DNA of 64,000 bases from Rhizobium sp. CFBP 8762 (lineage in GTDB: Bacteria; Pseudomonadota; Alphaproteobacteria; Rhizobiales; Rhizobiaceae): positions 62,001 through 126,000 of the forward strand of contig NZ_JACYUD010000004.1 of the NCBI RefSeq assembly GCF_014841565.1, read 5' to 3'. Under the pieces are notes generated by a model that saw nothing but the letters and a program-made list of their open reading frames with translations, did no database searches and was not told the DNA's origin. The position numbers and the translations under genes are program-made. Shown piece after piece: positions 8,019-16,172 of the stretch; the first letter of the stretch is position 1; each line of letters starts with the position of its first letter.

Positions 8019-9004
8019 GCAACCTGTTCAACGTTGCGCTGTTGGTGGCAACCATCCGCACCACGACGCCGATCCTGCTGGTAGCCCTTGGCGGCTCCTT
8101 CACCACCAAGGCCGGAATCTTCAACATCGGCCTGGAAGGCCAGATGCTGATCGCCGCCTTCTTTGCCGTCGTCGGCTCGATTTATACAGGCTCGTCTTTG
8201 GGCGGAATGGTCATCGGTGTTTTCGCCGCCCTCGTCTTCGCCCTCATCTATGCCGTGCTGGTGGTCAGTTTCCGGGCAAACGAGGTTGTCGTGGGATTGG
8301 CGCTCAATATTCTGGCTGGCGGCATCACCGTTTCGCTCCTGAAGGCGATTTTCGGAACACGCGGCTCCGTGGTCGGGCGTGGCATTGTCGGCCTGCCGAA
8401 GGTGCAGATCCCCGGTGCGCGCGATCTGCTCGGACCCTCAACCGCACAGCTGATCTCGGGCTATACGCCGCTCGTCTACGTCGCCTTCCTCGCCGTGCCG
8501 CTTCTCATCATTTTCTACAATCGCACGCGGCTCGGCCTCTACATACGCGTGGTCGGCGAAAAGCCGGAAGCGGCCGAGGCGCTGGGTATCTCCATCGTAT
8601 GGATCCGCTATGCGGCATCGCTGCTCTGCGGCCTGTTCGCCGGACTGGCGGGTGCGCACATGTCGCTCGGCTACATCACGATGTTTACCGAAAACATGTC
8701 CTCCGGACGAGGGTTCATGGCGGTCGCAATTCTCATCTTTTCTGGCGGCGACCCGCTGAAGGTGCTGGCTGGCTGTCTGCTGTTCGGCTTTGCCGATGCC
8801 TTCTCGCTCCGGCTGCAAACCTTCGGCTTTCCGTCTTACCTGGTTCTGGCGGTGCCATACGCTGTGGCGCTCGTTGCCCTGTTCGCGCTGTCCTGGCGCG
8901 CGCGGCCGAAGCGGATCCGCGAGACGGTCGAAACCATCCGCCGTGCCCTGTCCGTCCATCGCTCCGGGGAAGCTGATCGCGACGCGCCGCTTCCCCGTTC
9001 CTGA
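8006..9004 (+). CDS. ABC transporter permease (BMP importer, subunit 2)
   Basis: A 332-residue membrane protein, shorter than its partner as usual for the NupC-type subunit. Family blocks are LVALGGSFTTKAGIFNIGLEGQMLIAAF, VVSFRANEVVVGLALNILAGGITV, LGISIVWIRYAASLLCGLFAGLAGAHMSLGYI and SSGRGFMAVAILIFSG. The ATG lies inside the end of the preceding gene, and the nucleoside hydrolase gene follows 25 bases downstream, tying uptake directly to nucleoside cleavage. The C-terminal 40 residues are arginine-rich and probably cytoplasmic. Confidence 0.9.
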   Translation: MEILSNLFNVALLVATIRTTTPILLVALGGSFTTKAGIFNIGLEGQMLIAAFFAVVGSIYTGSSLGGMVIGVFAALVFALIYAVLVVSFRANEVVVGLALNILAGGITVSLLKAIFGTRGSVVGRGIVGLPKVQIPGARDLLGPSTAQLISGYTPLVYVAFLAVPLLIIFYNRTRLGLYIRVVGEKPEAAEALGISIVWIRYAASLLCGLFAGLAGAHMSLGYITMFTENMSSGRGFMAVAILIFSGGDPLKVLAGCLLFGFADAFSLRLQTFGFPSYLVLAVPYAVALVALFALSWRARPKRIRETVETIRRALSVHRSGEADRDAPLPRS

Positions 9005-9029
9005 AATCTTGAGACCTCGAAGGCTTCCC

Positions 9030-10064
9030 ATGCAGCGCATCATTCTCGACGTGGACTCCGCCGGCGACGACATTCTCGCCGTGCTGTTTGCCGCCGCCCA
9101 TCCCGACATCACGCTGGAAGGCATAACGACCGTCACCGGTGCAGCGGGCCCGATCAAGCAGGTAACGGATGTCGTCCTCAACACGCTTTCACTCGCCGGA
9201 CGGGACGACATTCCAGTCCATGCCGGTGCGTGGCGACCGATCGTCGGCCATGCGAAAGCGGCAATGGAAGCTCCAGTCCACTTTGAAAAGCGGCTGACGG
9301 CGCGCTTCGGCGACCGTTTGAAGGCGTTTAATCCGAAGGCACCGGAGCCGAAACGGCAGGCCAATCCCAAACACGCGGTCGATTTCATCATCGAGACGGT
9401 TAAGGCCAGTCCCGGCGAGATCACGTTGATCACCACCGGGCCGACAACCAACGCGGCGCTTGCGTTCCTTCAAGAACCCGAATTACCAAGACTTTTGAAA
9501 AACATGTTGGTGCTTGGCGGCAATTTCACCACGCCCGGCAACATGACGCCGTTGTCTGAATATAATATTTGGGCCGATCCGGAGGCGTCCCGCATTGTGC
9601 TGAACGCTGACGTCGAAAAGATTTTGGTGCCGCTGGACATCTGTGAGGACAACCGCGTCGCCGATAGCATGTTGACCCGTGACGATCTCGCCGACATGGC
9701 ATCCAGCACCACCGACAATCCTGTCATCTCGATGATCGGCGATGTTTTTCCAATCTACATTGACATCTGGCGGGAATTTTTCGGCCTGGTCGGCTTCCCG
9801 ATGGACGATGTCATTACCGTTGCGCTGGCGTTCGCGCCGGATCTGGTGACCACAACCGCACCGCTCTTTGCCGATGTGGTCATCGAAAAGGGCGTCGCGC
9901 GGGGACAGGTGGTCGCCTATCGCGGCCACCAGATCCTGCCCGGGGGTGATGGCCCTAAAACCACCCGTATCGCCATCGGCCTCGATGGTCGCCGCTTCCT
10001 TTCTATCTTCAAGGCCACCATGGCGCGCTTTGCACGCACTGCCGGTCTTGGTACCGCAGCCTGA
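9030..10064 (+). CDS. Nucleoside hydrolase (IUNH family), copy 1
   Basis: A 344-residue inosine/uridine-preferring nucleoside hydrolase-like protein. The family signature for Ca2+ and ribose binding is present but altered: DVDSAGDDILAVLFAA, where the classic motif is DxDxGxDDAxA. The Asn/Gly-rich LITTGPTTNAALAF segment, MLVLGGNF, EYNIWADPEAS and VPLDICEDN are also present. The enzyme would split an N-glycosidic bond to give ribose and a free base. The ATG at 9030 is the only start that opens with the family N-terminus. The DSAGDD variant and the C-terminal divergence from copy 2 suggest a different base specificity. Confidence 0.88.
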   Translation: MQRIILDVDSAGDDILAVLFAAAHPDITLEGITTVTGAAGPIKQVTDVVLNTLSLAGRDDIPVHAGAWRPIVGHAKAAMEAPVHFEKRLTARFGDRLKAFNPKAPEPKRQANPKHAVDFIIETVKASPGEITLITTGPTTNAALAFLQEPELPRLLKNMLVLGGNFTTPGNMTPLSEYNIWADPEASRIVLNADVEKILVPLDICEDNRVADSMLTRDDLADMASSTTDNPVISMIGDVFPIYIDIWREFFGLVGFPMDDVITVALAFAPDLVTTTAPLFADVVIEKGVARGQVVAYRGHQILPGGDGPKTTRIAIGLDGRRFLSIFKATMARFARTAGLGTAA

Positions 10065-10077
10065 AGGACCGTTTCCG

Positions 10078-11019
10078 ATGCCGACACCCATCCTCTACGA
10101 CTGCGATCCGGGCCATGACGACGCCATAGCCCTTGTTATGGCGCACCGCTCGCCAGATATCGAGCTTGTTGGCGTAACCACCACGTGCGGCAATGCCGAA
10201 CTTGAAAAAACAACCTCCAACGCCATCCGCATTCTGGACTATATTGGTGCCACCGACGTGCCGGTTGCAGCGGGCTGCAAAAATCCGCTCGCCCGTCCGC
10301 TGGTGCTGGGAACAGCAGATGGCCCGAGCGGTCTTGAAGGTTCTCCATACCTGCCGATGCCGCAACGTGAGCCGGTCAGCCAGCATGCGGTGGATTTCCT
10401 CGCAATGAAGCTGCTCGAAGCGCCCGAGCCGATCATCGTCGTGGCGACGGGGCCGCTGAGCAATATCGGCCTGCTTGTCCTCAAGTACCCAGAGGTGCTG
10501 GCGAAGATCAAGGAACTGATCTGGATGGGCGGCGTGTTCTACCGCAAAAGCGAAATCATAACGCCGACAGAGTTCAACGCCTTCTGCGATCCGGAGGCCG
10601 TGAAACTGGTCCTGGACAGCGGCGTGCCCGTAACCATGGTCGGGCTCGATGTTACCATGCAGGTTCTGGTCGAGGAGGCCGAATACGAGGAACTTGCGAC
10701 GATCGACACCGAGCTTGGCAGGCTCGTCATGGACTGGCTGCGCTTCTATGAGAAGCTGCATCGCAATTCCATGGGCGTTGGCGGTGCAATGCACGATCCT
10801 CTGGCGCTGGCGCTCGTGATAGACCCGACGCTGGTGCGCACGAGACCGGCGCACATCGCGGTTGACCTTGACGGGACTTTCGCCTTTGGCGCCACGGTTG
10901 CTGATTTCTGGAAGGAACGCGGTGAGCCAGACAATGCCCGCATTGCCTACGAGGTTGACAGTGACCGCTTCTTCAAACTGATGTTCGACTTGCTGCGCGA
11001 TGCGCCCGGGACACCGTAA
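10078..11019 (+). CDS. Nucleoside hydrolase (IUNH family), copy 2
   Basis: A 313-residue nucleoside hydrolase with the classic N-terminal YDCDPGHDDAIALVMA calcium site, VATGPLSNIGLLVLKYP, IWMGGVFYRKSEIITPTEFNAFCDPEA and the C-terminal catalytic-pocket region MGVGGAMHDPLALALVIDP, whose HD pair is the usual ligand and active-site element. Length is normal for the family. It follows copy 1 by 13 bases and is presumably cotranscribed with the importer. The motif is the canonical one, so this copy is more likely to be a conventional ribonucleoside hydrolase than copy 1. The base preference cannot be decided here. Confidence 0.93.
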   Translation: MPTPILYDCDPGHDDAIALVMAHRSPDIELVGVTTTCGNAELEKTTSNAIRILDYIGATDVPVAAGCKNPLARPLVLGTADGPSGLEGSPYLPMPQREPVSQHAVDFLAMKLLEAPEPIIVVATGPLSNIGLLVLKYPEVLAKIKELIWMGGVFYRKSEIITPTEFNAFCDPEAVKLVLDSGVPVTMVGLDVTMQVLVEEAEYEELATIDTELGRLVMDWLRFYEKLHRNSMGVGGAMHDPLALALVIDPTLVRTRPAHIAVDLDGTFAFGATVADFWKERGEPDNARIAYEVDSDRFFKLMFDLLRDAPGTP

Positions 11020-11084
11020 TTGCTCGTGATGTGTATAGTACCTGCATCTGGGTGAGGACCGACAGAACGGGAGGAGTAATAGCG

Positions 11085-12305
11085 GTGGCTTATGATCTCG
11101 CCATCATCGGAGGCGGAATTGTCGGGCTTGCGTCCGCGCTGGAAATATCAACCCGTCTTCCAGGACTGTCCATCGTGGTGCTGGAAAAGGAGGCCGAGGT
11201 TGCAACACACCAGACCGGGCGAAACAGCGGCGTGATCCATGCCGGGGTCTATTATCAACCGGGCAGCCTCAAGGCGCAGTTTTGCAGGGAAGGCGTGCGG
11301 ACGACGATCAATTTCTGCCGCGAGTACGGCATTCCGTTCGAGCAGTGTGGAAAGATGCTCGTGGCAACCGCCCCTGACCAGATGTCGCGTCTTGCAGCTC
11401 TGCAGGACCGATGCCAACAAAACGGCTTGCCTGTGGAACGGCTGGATGCAATGGAGCTTGTCCGTCGAGAACCGCATATTCGCGGCGTCGGAGCCCTGTT
11501 CGTGCCGACCAGCGGCATTGTTGATTACGGGATGATTGCCCGCAAGATGGCAGAAATCCTGACCGAAAGGGGCGTCGAGATCCGTACAGGGGCCGCGGTC
11601 GTTACCCTTCGCGAAGACGTCGACGCCGTTCGTATTAAGCTTCTGAATGGAGAGATCCATGCTCGGCACGTTATCGCCTGCGCGGGTATCATGGCCGACA
11701 GGCTGGCGCGGCTTTGTGGCCTCGAACTCGACTTCCGCATCGTGCCTTTCCGCGGCGAATATTATCGGCTGGGGTCCGATCAGGACCGGATCGTCAACCA
11801 TCTGATCTACCCTGTTCCCGATCCCGCGCTGCCATTTCTGGGCGTACACCTTACAAAGATGATTGGCGGCTATGTCACAGTGGGGCCGAATGCGGTCCTC
11901 GCCTTTGCGCGGGAGGGATACCGATTTTTCGATGTCAATATCCGCGACCTCAAGGACATGATTGCCTATCCCGGTTTTCGCCGTCTCGTGCGCAGCAATG
12001 TCCGGTCGGGCCTGTCGGAAATGGCCAATTCGCTCAGCAAACGGCGTTATCTCGCGCTCTGCCGTCGCTACTGCCCGGAGCTGAACCTGAGCGACCTTCT
12101 GCCTTACCGGTCCGGCATACGCGCGCAGGCGGTTCTTGCGGACGGGAGCCTTGCCCATGATTTCTTGATACGCGAAACCCGCCGAACGATTCATGTCTGC
12201 AACGCTCCGTCTCCCGCCGCAACATCCGCGATGCCGATTGCCTGCAATCTCGCCGACCGTGCCGCCGCGTTGTTCGGGTGGCACGCAGGCGGTAACAGGG
12301 GCTGA
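11085..12305 (+). CDS. lhgO: L-2-hydroxyglutarate oxidase
   Basis: A 406-residue FAD-dependent oxidase of the DAO superfamily that converts L-2-hydroxyglutarate to 2-oxoglutarate. It has the Rossmann motif YDLAIIGGGIVGLASALE, then THQTGRNSGVIHAGVYYQPGSLKAQFC, PFRGEYYRLGSDQDRIVNHLIYPVPDPALPFLGVH, SGLSEMANSLSK and the C-terminal HVCNAPSPAATSAMPIA. All are strongly LhgO-like from recalled E. coli LhgO (YgaF). The start is taken as GTG at 11085 because GGGAGGAG lies 8-9 bases upstream; the in-frame codon at 11031 has no such site. Its position before a glutaryl-CoA dehydrogenase and a CoA transferase marks a glutarate/2-hydroxyglutarate module. Confidence 0.92.
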   Translation: MAYDLAIIGGGIVGLASALEISTRLPGLSIVVLEKEAEVATHQTGRNSGVIHAGVYYQPGSLKAQFCREGVRTTINFCREYGIPFEQCGKMLVATAPDQMSRLAALQDRCQQNGLPVERLDAMELVRREPHIRGVGALFVPTSGIVDYGMIARKMAEILTERGVEIRTGAAVVTLREDVDAVRIKLLNGEIHARHVIACAGIMADRLARLCGLELDFRIVPFRGEYYRLGSDQDRIVNHLIYPVPDPALPFLGVHLTKMIGGYVTVGPNAVLAFAREGYRFFDVNIRDLKDMIAYPGFRRLVRSNVRSGLSEMANSLSKRRYLALCRRYCPELNLSDLLPYRSGIRAQAVLADGSLAHDFLIRETRRTIHVCNAPSPAATSAMPIACNLADRAAALFGWHAGGNRG

Positions 12306-12406
12306 AGCATTTCCAGTGAAAACGAAGTCGTTTTCACGTCCGGACAATGCGACAAAACAAGGAGTCAGAGCACTTCCGGTGAACACGTGTTCACCGGAAG
12401 TGCTCT
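12303..12406. repeat. RIME-like repeat with a 40-bp perfect palindrome
   Basis: Two inverted-repeat units lie side by side. The first is GTGAAAACGA-AG-TCGTTTTCAC. The second, 12367-12406, is a perfect 40-bp palindrome with 20-base arms centred on GAACAC/GTGTTC. Between them is TCCGGACAATGCGACAAAAC, typical of rhizobial mosaic intergenic elements. It follows the lhgO stop directly. The transcript of the second unit could form a very stable hairpin and might end lhgO transcription. Confidence 0.75.
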
Positions 12407-12529
12407 GGATGTGATAAGAAGCATCACGGTAAGATGACGTAGTGTCAGAACGCGATGTGACGCAAGACGAAACAGAATGTGCGTGCGCCAAATGTTCGGG
12501 CGCGTGGATCAGACAACACGGAGAGCGAC

Positions 12530-13717
12530 ATGAGCGACACGGCACCCTTTTCCTGGAACGATCCCTTTTTGCTCGATGATCAATTGAGCGACGAGGAACG
12601 TATGATCGGCGACGCCGCACGGGCCTTCGCGCAGAATGAACTCTCTCCAAGGATCAAGGACGCCTATCTTGATGAGACGACCGACCCGGGCCTCTTCCGC
12701 GCCATGGGCCGCGCGGGACTGTTGGGATTGACCCTGCCGGAGACGTATGGTGCAGCCGGGGCGAGCTATGTCGCCTATGGGCTGGTGGCCCGTGAGATAG
12801 AGCGCGTGGACTCCGGCTATCGCTCCATGATGAGTGTGCAGAGTTCGCTGGTAATCTACCCTATCTATGCCTATGGCAGCGAGGCGCAAAAGGATCGTTA
12901 TCTTCCCGGTCTTGTCTCAGGCGACCTGATCGGATGTTTTGGCTTGACCGAGCCCGATGCCGGCTCCGACCCGGGCGGTATGAAGACCAGAGCCGAGAAG
13001 ACAGACACGGGCTATCGGCTGCATGGCACGAAAATGTGGATTTCCAACTCCCCCATCGCCGACGTCTTCGTGGTCTGGGCCAAATCGGCTGCGCATGACA
13101 ATGCCATTCGCGGGTTCATTCTGGAAAAGGGCATGGAAGGGCTGTCAGCCCCGAAGATTGGCGGCAAGCTCAGCCTGCGTGCCTCGATCACCGGCGAGAT
13201 CGTCATGGAGGGCGTTGAGGTGGATGAGGATGCTTTGCTACCGGGCGTCTCCGGCCTGAAGGGTCCTTTCGGATGCCTGAACCGGGCGCGTTACGGCATT
13301 TCATGGGGCGTGATGGGGGCTGCCGAAGACTGCTGGGAACGGACCCGTGCCTATGGTCTCGATCGCATACAATTCGGGCGGCCACTTGCGGCGACCCAGC
13401 TGTTCCAGAAAAAGCTTGCGGATATGCAGACGGAAATCGCGCTCGGTCTTCAGGCTTCGCTGCGGGTCGGGCGTCTGATGGACGAACATCGCTTCGCGCC
13501 CGAGATGATTTCTCTGATCAAGCGCAACAATTGCGGCAAGGCACTGGATATTGCTCGTCAAGCCCGCGACATGCATGGCGGAAACGGAATCCAGATTGAA
13601 TACCACGTGATGCGGCACGCCCAAAACCTCGAGACCGTCAATACTTACGAGGGCACGCATGATGTACACGCGCTGATCCTCGGACGCGCCCAGACAGGCT
13701 TGCAGGCGTTCTTTTGA
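12530..13717 (+). CDS. gcdH: Glutaryl-CoA dehydrogenase
   Basis: A 395-residue acyl-CoA dehydrogenase of glutaryl-CoA type, which oxidises and decarboxylates glutaryl-CoA to crotonyl-CoA. It shows the FAD-binding [19 protein letters not shown] and [18 protein letters not shown], and the diagnostic C-terminal segment [22 protein letters not shown]. That segment carries the catalytic Glu in the YEGT motif. Length is that of family members without a transit peptide. The ATG at 12530 follows GGAGAG by about 6 bases. The CoA-transferase gene begins 35 bases after the stop and probably supplies its substrate by activating glutarate. Confidence 0.93.
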   Translation: MSDTAPFSWNDPFLLDDQLSDEERMIGDAARAFAQNELSPRIKDAYLDETTDPGLFRAMGRAGLLGLTLPETYGAAGASYVAYGLVAREIERVDSGYRSMMSVQSSLVIYPIYAYGSEAQKDRYLPGLVSGDLIGCFGLTEPDAGSDPGGMKTRAEKTDTGYRLHGTKMWISNSPIADVFVVWAKSAAHDNAIRGFILEKGMEGLSAPKIGGKLSLRASITGEIVMEGVEVDEDALLPGVSGLKGPFGCLNRARYGISWGVMGAAEDCWERTRAYGLDRIQFGRPLAATQLFQKKLADMQTEIALGLQASLRVGRLMDEHRFAPEMISLIKRNNCGKALDIARQARDMHGGNGIQIEYHVMRHAQNLETVNTYEGTHDVHALILGRAQTGLQAFF

Positions 13718-13752
13718 CGTCGTCCAATTCACGCTCAGCAGGAGTTTCCATC

Positions 13753-14886
13753 ATGTCCGCACCGCTAGAAGGTCTTCGCGTGATCGAACTTGCTCGCATT
13801 CTGGCAGGGCCATGGATCGGACAAACCCTTGCCGATCTTGGAGCGGATGTCATCAAGGTCGAAAGCGCGGAGGGCGACGATACGAGGCGCTGGGGGCCGC
13901 CTTATCTCAATGACGGTCAGGAGGAGTCGGCGGCCTATTTCCATGCCTGCAATCGCGGAAAGCGCGGTGTCGTGCTGGATTTTGCAACGCAAGAGGGGCA
14001 AGCGACCGTGAAGGCGCTGATTCAGACGGCGGATGTCGTGATAGAGAACTTCAAGGTGGGAGGTCTGGCGAAATACGGGCTGGACTATGCCAGTCTTGCC
14101 AAAGTTAATCCTCGCTTGATCTACTGTTCAATCACCGGCTTCGGGCAGACCGGCCCGCAGGCGCACAAAGCTGGCTATGATTTCATGATCCAAGGTATGT
14201 CTGGAATCATGGACCTGACGGGTGAGCCCGATGGCCCACCGCAAAAAGTTGGTGTTGCCTTCGCCGATATCTTCAGCGGCCTCTATGGTGTCGTCGGCAT
14301 TCAGGCTGCCTTGTTGCAACGGGCGCAAACGGGACGAGGACAACAGGTCGACATTTCACTGCTCGACTGCATGGGTGGCGTTCTCGCCAATCAGGCAATG
14401 AATTATCTTGCAACCGGCACCGCGCCCAAGCGGCTCGGCAACGCCCATCCCAACATCGCTCCCTACCAGACCGTCACCGTTTTGGATGGGCACATCATCA
14501 TCGCTTGCGGCAACGACGCCCAGTTTGCACGTCTTGCCATCCTGCTTGACCTTGCCGACATGGCCCTCGATCCACGATTTGCAACGAACGGGGCGCGCGT
14601 CGAAAATCGTACTCAATTGACTGATGCGATCGAGGGCAAGACACGGCTATGGACGAAGGCGGATATTCTTGCCAGACTTGACGCGATCGGCGTTCCCGCA
14701 GGGCCCATCAACACGGTGGCTGAGCTGTTTGCCGATGCGCAGTTCACCGCGCGCAGGATGAAGATCGATGTCGATGGCGTACCGGGGGTTCGCACACCGA
14801 TCGTGTTTTCAGATGCAGAGCTGGCTCTCTCTCGTCGTTCGCCACGGCTTGGCGAGCATACGGACGAAATTTTGAAGGGACTTTAG
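13753..14886 (+). CDS. Class III CoA transferase (CaiB/BaiF), probable glutarate CoA-transferase
   Basis: A 377-residue CaiB/BaiF-family protein. It opens with EGLRVIELARILAGPWIGQTLADLGADVIKVE, and has NRGKRGVVLDFATQEG, YCSITGFGQTGPQAHKAGYDFMIQGMSG (catalytic Asp in GYDFM, near residue 168) and the C-terminal PRLGEHTDEIL. These enzymes move CoA between acids. Next to glutaryl-CoA dehydrogenase, the obvious reaction is succinyl-CoA:glutarate CoA transfer, as in mammalian SUGCT; that substrate is inferred from context. The ATG at 13753 follows CAGGAG by about 8 bases. Confidence 0.88.
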   Translation: MSAPLEGLRVIELARILAGPWIGQTLADLGADVIKVESAEGDDTRRWGPPYLNDGQEESAAYFHACNRGKRGVVLDFATQEGQATVKALIQTADVVIENFKVGGLAKYGLDYASLAKVNPRLIYCSITGFGQTGPQAHKAGYDFMIQGMSGIMDLTGEPDGPPQKVGVAFADIFSGLYGVVGIQAALLQRAQTGRGQQVDISLLDCMGGVLANQAMNYLATGTAPKRLGNAHPNIAPYQTVTVLDGHIIIACGNDAQFARLAILLDLADMALDPRFATNGARVENRTQLTDAIEGKTRLWTKADILARLDAIGVPAGPINTVAELFADAQFTARRMKIDVDGVPGVRTPIVFSDAELALSRRSPRLGEHTDEILKGL

Positions 14887-14982
14887 TGGCGATATGGATC
14901 AGATGTACCGTTCATGACGATCGTAACGGCTGACTCCAGTTTTACATCGCGCTAATCGAAGCCAGCTAATGCTACAATTGGA

Positions 14983-14995
14983 TTCCATAATGGAA
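14983..14995. promoter_or_regulatory. Palindrome upstream of IclR gene 1
   Basis: TTCCATAATGGAA is a perfect 13-base palindrome 39 bases before the first IclR start, and it sits in a longer GGATTCCATAATGGAA context. IclR-family operators are often short GGAA/TTCC palindromes, so this is a likely autoregulatory site. The half-sites are arranged TTCC...GGAA, the reverse of the operators of IclR 2. Confidence 0.5.
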
Positions 14996-15034
14996 ACAGA
15001 CCCTGTAGGCTCGGTGAAAAAGGAGATTTGAGGT

Positions 15035-15859
15035 TTGACCGTTACAGCCGTATCCCGATGCCTGACCCTGTTGGAAATGTTGGCCAGTGAAGCTCAGTCT
15101 GTTGAGTTGTCCGATATTGCCGGGCGCCTCGATATGCCGGCCAGCGCAGTGCATCGGCTGCTGACGACGCTTGTCAACCACGGGTGGGTCACTCAGGATG
15201 CTACAAGCCAAAACTATGCCCTGTCTCTTCGACTGAGCACCTTGGCGTTCCGCAATCTTGATGCGCGAAATGTCCCGGACGTCGTTCAGTCCGTTTTGAA
15301 TCGGTTGGCCACACAAACTCAAGAATATTGTCGCCTCGCAATCCTGGAAGGCCCGGATTTGGTGTGGGTGGCGCGTGCACAAGGTGCAACAACTGGGCTT
15401 CGATACGATCCGGACATGGGACAGGAGATCGTTCTTCACGCAACGGCAAATGGAAAGGCCTGGCTTGCCACATTGCCCGAGGAACAAGCGCTTGAAATTG
15501 TATATTCTCGCGGCTTCACGGCGAAACGCAAGCTTGGTCCCAATTCGGCTCAAACCATCGATGAATTGAGAATTCGGTTGAATGAAACCAGAGAACAAGG
15601 CTTCGCGACCTCTGTCGAAGAAGGAGAGGCTGGCACAGCCGCCGTGGCCGTTCCATTTCGGGCTAATTCGGACGTAGACGCGCCGGTGGCTGGGACGATT
15701 TCCGTAGCGGGGCCGCTCATGCGTATAACGGAAGATCGTTGGCCTGACCTTGCGCGCGCTCTTCATACGGCGGCGGCGGAACTGAGCTATATCTGGCCTG
15801 TCCGAACGCGTCAGCGGACCGTGACCCCGTTGATCGTGGCCGCAGGCGTAGTGCGGTAG
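15035..15859 (+). CDS. IclR-family transcriptional regulator 1
   Basis: A 274-residue IclR regulator. The N-terminal winged helix (about residues 5-70) has VELSDIAGRLDMPASAVHRLLTTLVNHGWV. The C-terminal GAF-like effector domain carries the family landmark HATANGKAWLATLP and VEEGEAGTAAVAVPF. Translation probably starts at TTG 15035, with AAAAAGGAGAT ending 7 bases upstream. It is a paralogue of the IclR at 20326. It lies between the glutarate module and the beta-propeller gene and could regulate either side, or itself through the palindrome at 14983. Confidence 0.9.
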   Translation: MTVTAVSRCLTLLEMLASEAQSVELSDIAGRLDMPASAVHRLLTTLVNHGWVTQDATSQNYALSLRLSTLAFRNLDARNVPDVVQSVLNRLATQTQEYCRLAILEGPDLVWVARAQGATTGLRYDPDMGQEIVLHATANGKAWLATLPEEQALEIVYSRGFTAKRKLGPNSAQTIDELRIRLNETREQGFATSVEEGEAGTAAVAVPFRANSDVDAPVAGTISVAGPLMRITEDRWPDLARALHTAAAELSYIWPVRTRQRTVTPLIVAAGVVR

Positions 15860-16104
15860 CTACAACCCGCCGCTACCGAACTACACAACGCCGGAAGCGG
15901 CACACTCCCGTTGATATATACTTTTCTGACCGGTTGCTTTCAGGCGCGTAGATCGCTTTCTACACGCTATTCCGTCGCGCGTGATCGACGCGAAGTCCCC
16001 TGATTATCCTCCATGTGCGCTAACGATCTCGTCGCCCGCTACCTCCCCCGTCGTCCAGCAAATTACCGCGTGCAATCTCTATAAAAGTTCATTCAAGTTT
16101 GGAC

Positions 16105-16119
16105 TAGATTTAAAATCTA
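16105..16119. promoter_or_regulatory. Perfect palindrome in the 313-bp gap before the propeller gene
   Basis: TAGATTTAAAATCTA is a perfect 15-base palindrome in an unusually AT-rich stretch (about 16080-16150) that is probably the promoter region. It lies 53 bases before the propeller start codon. The rest of the 15860-16172 gap shows no convincing gene. Confidence 0.45.
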
Positions 16120-16172
16120 TTTTCATATTAGAATTAGTTTCCAATTACATTTTTGAAAAGGGAGGGCTGGAG

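Noticed and set aside
11148-12650. 500-codon open frame on the minus strand opposite lhgO
   Set aside because: It lies antisense to a strongly recognised oxidase with all family motifs. Long antisense frames are common in GC-rich DNA, and its translation shows no family resemblance.
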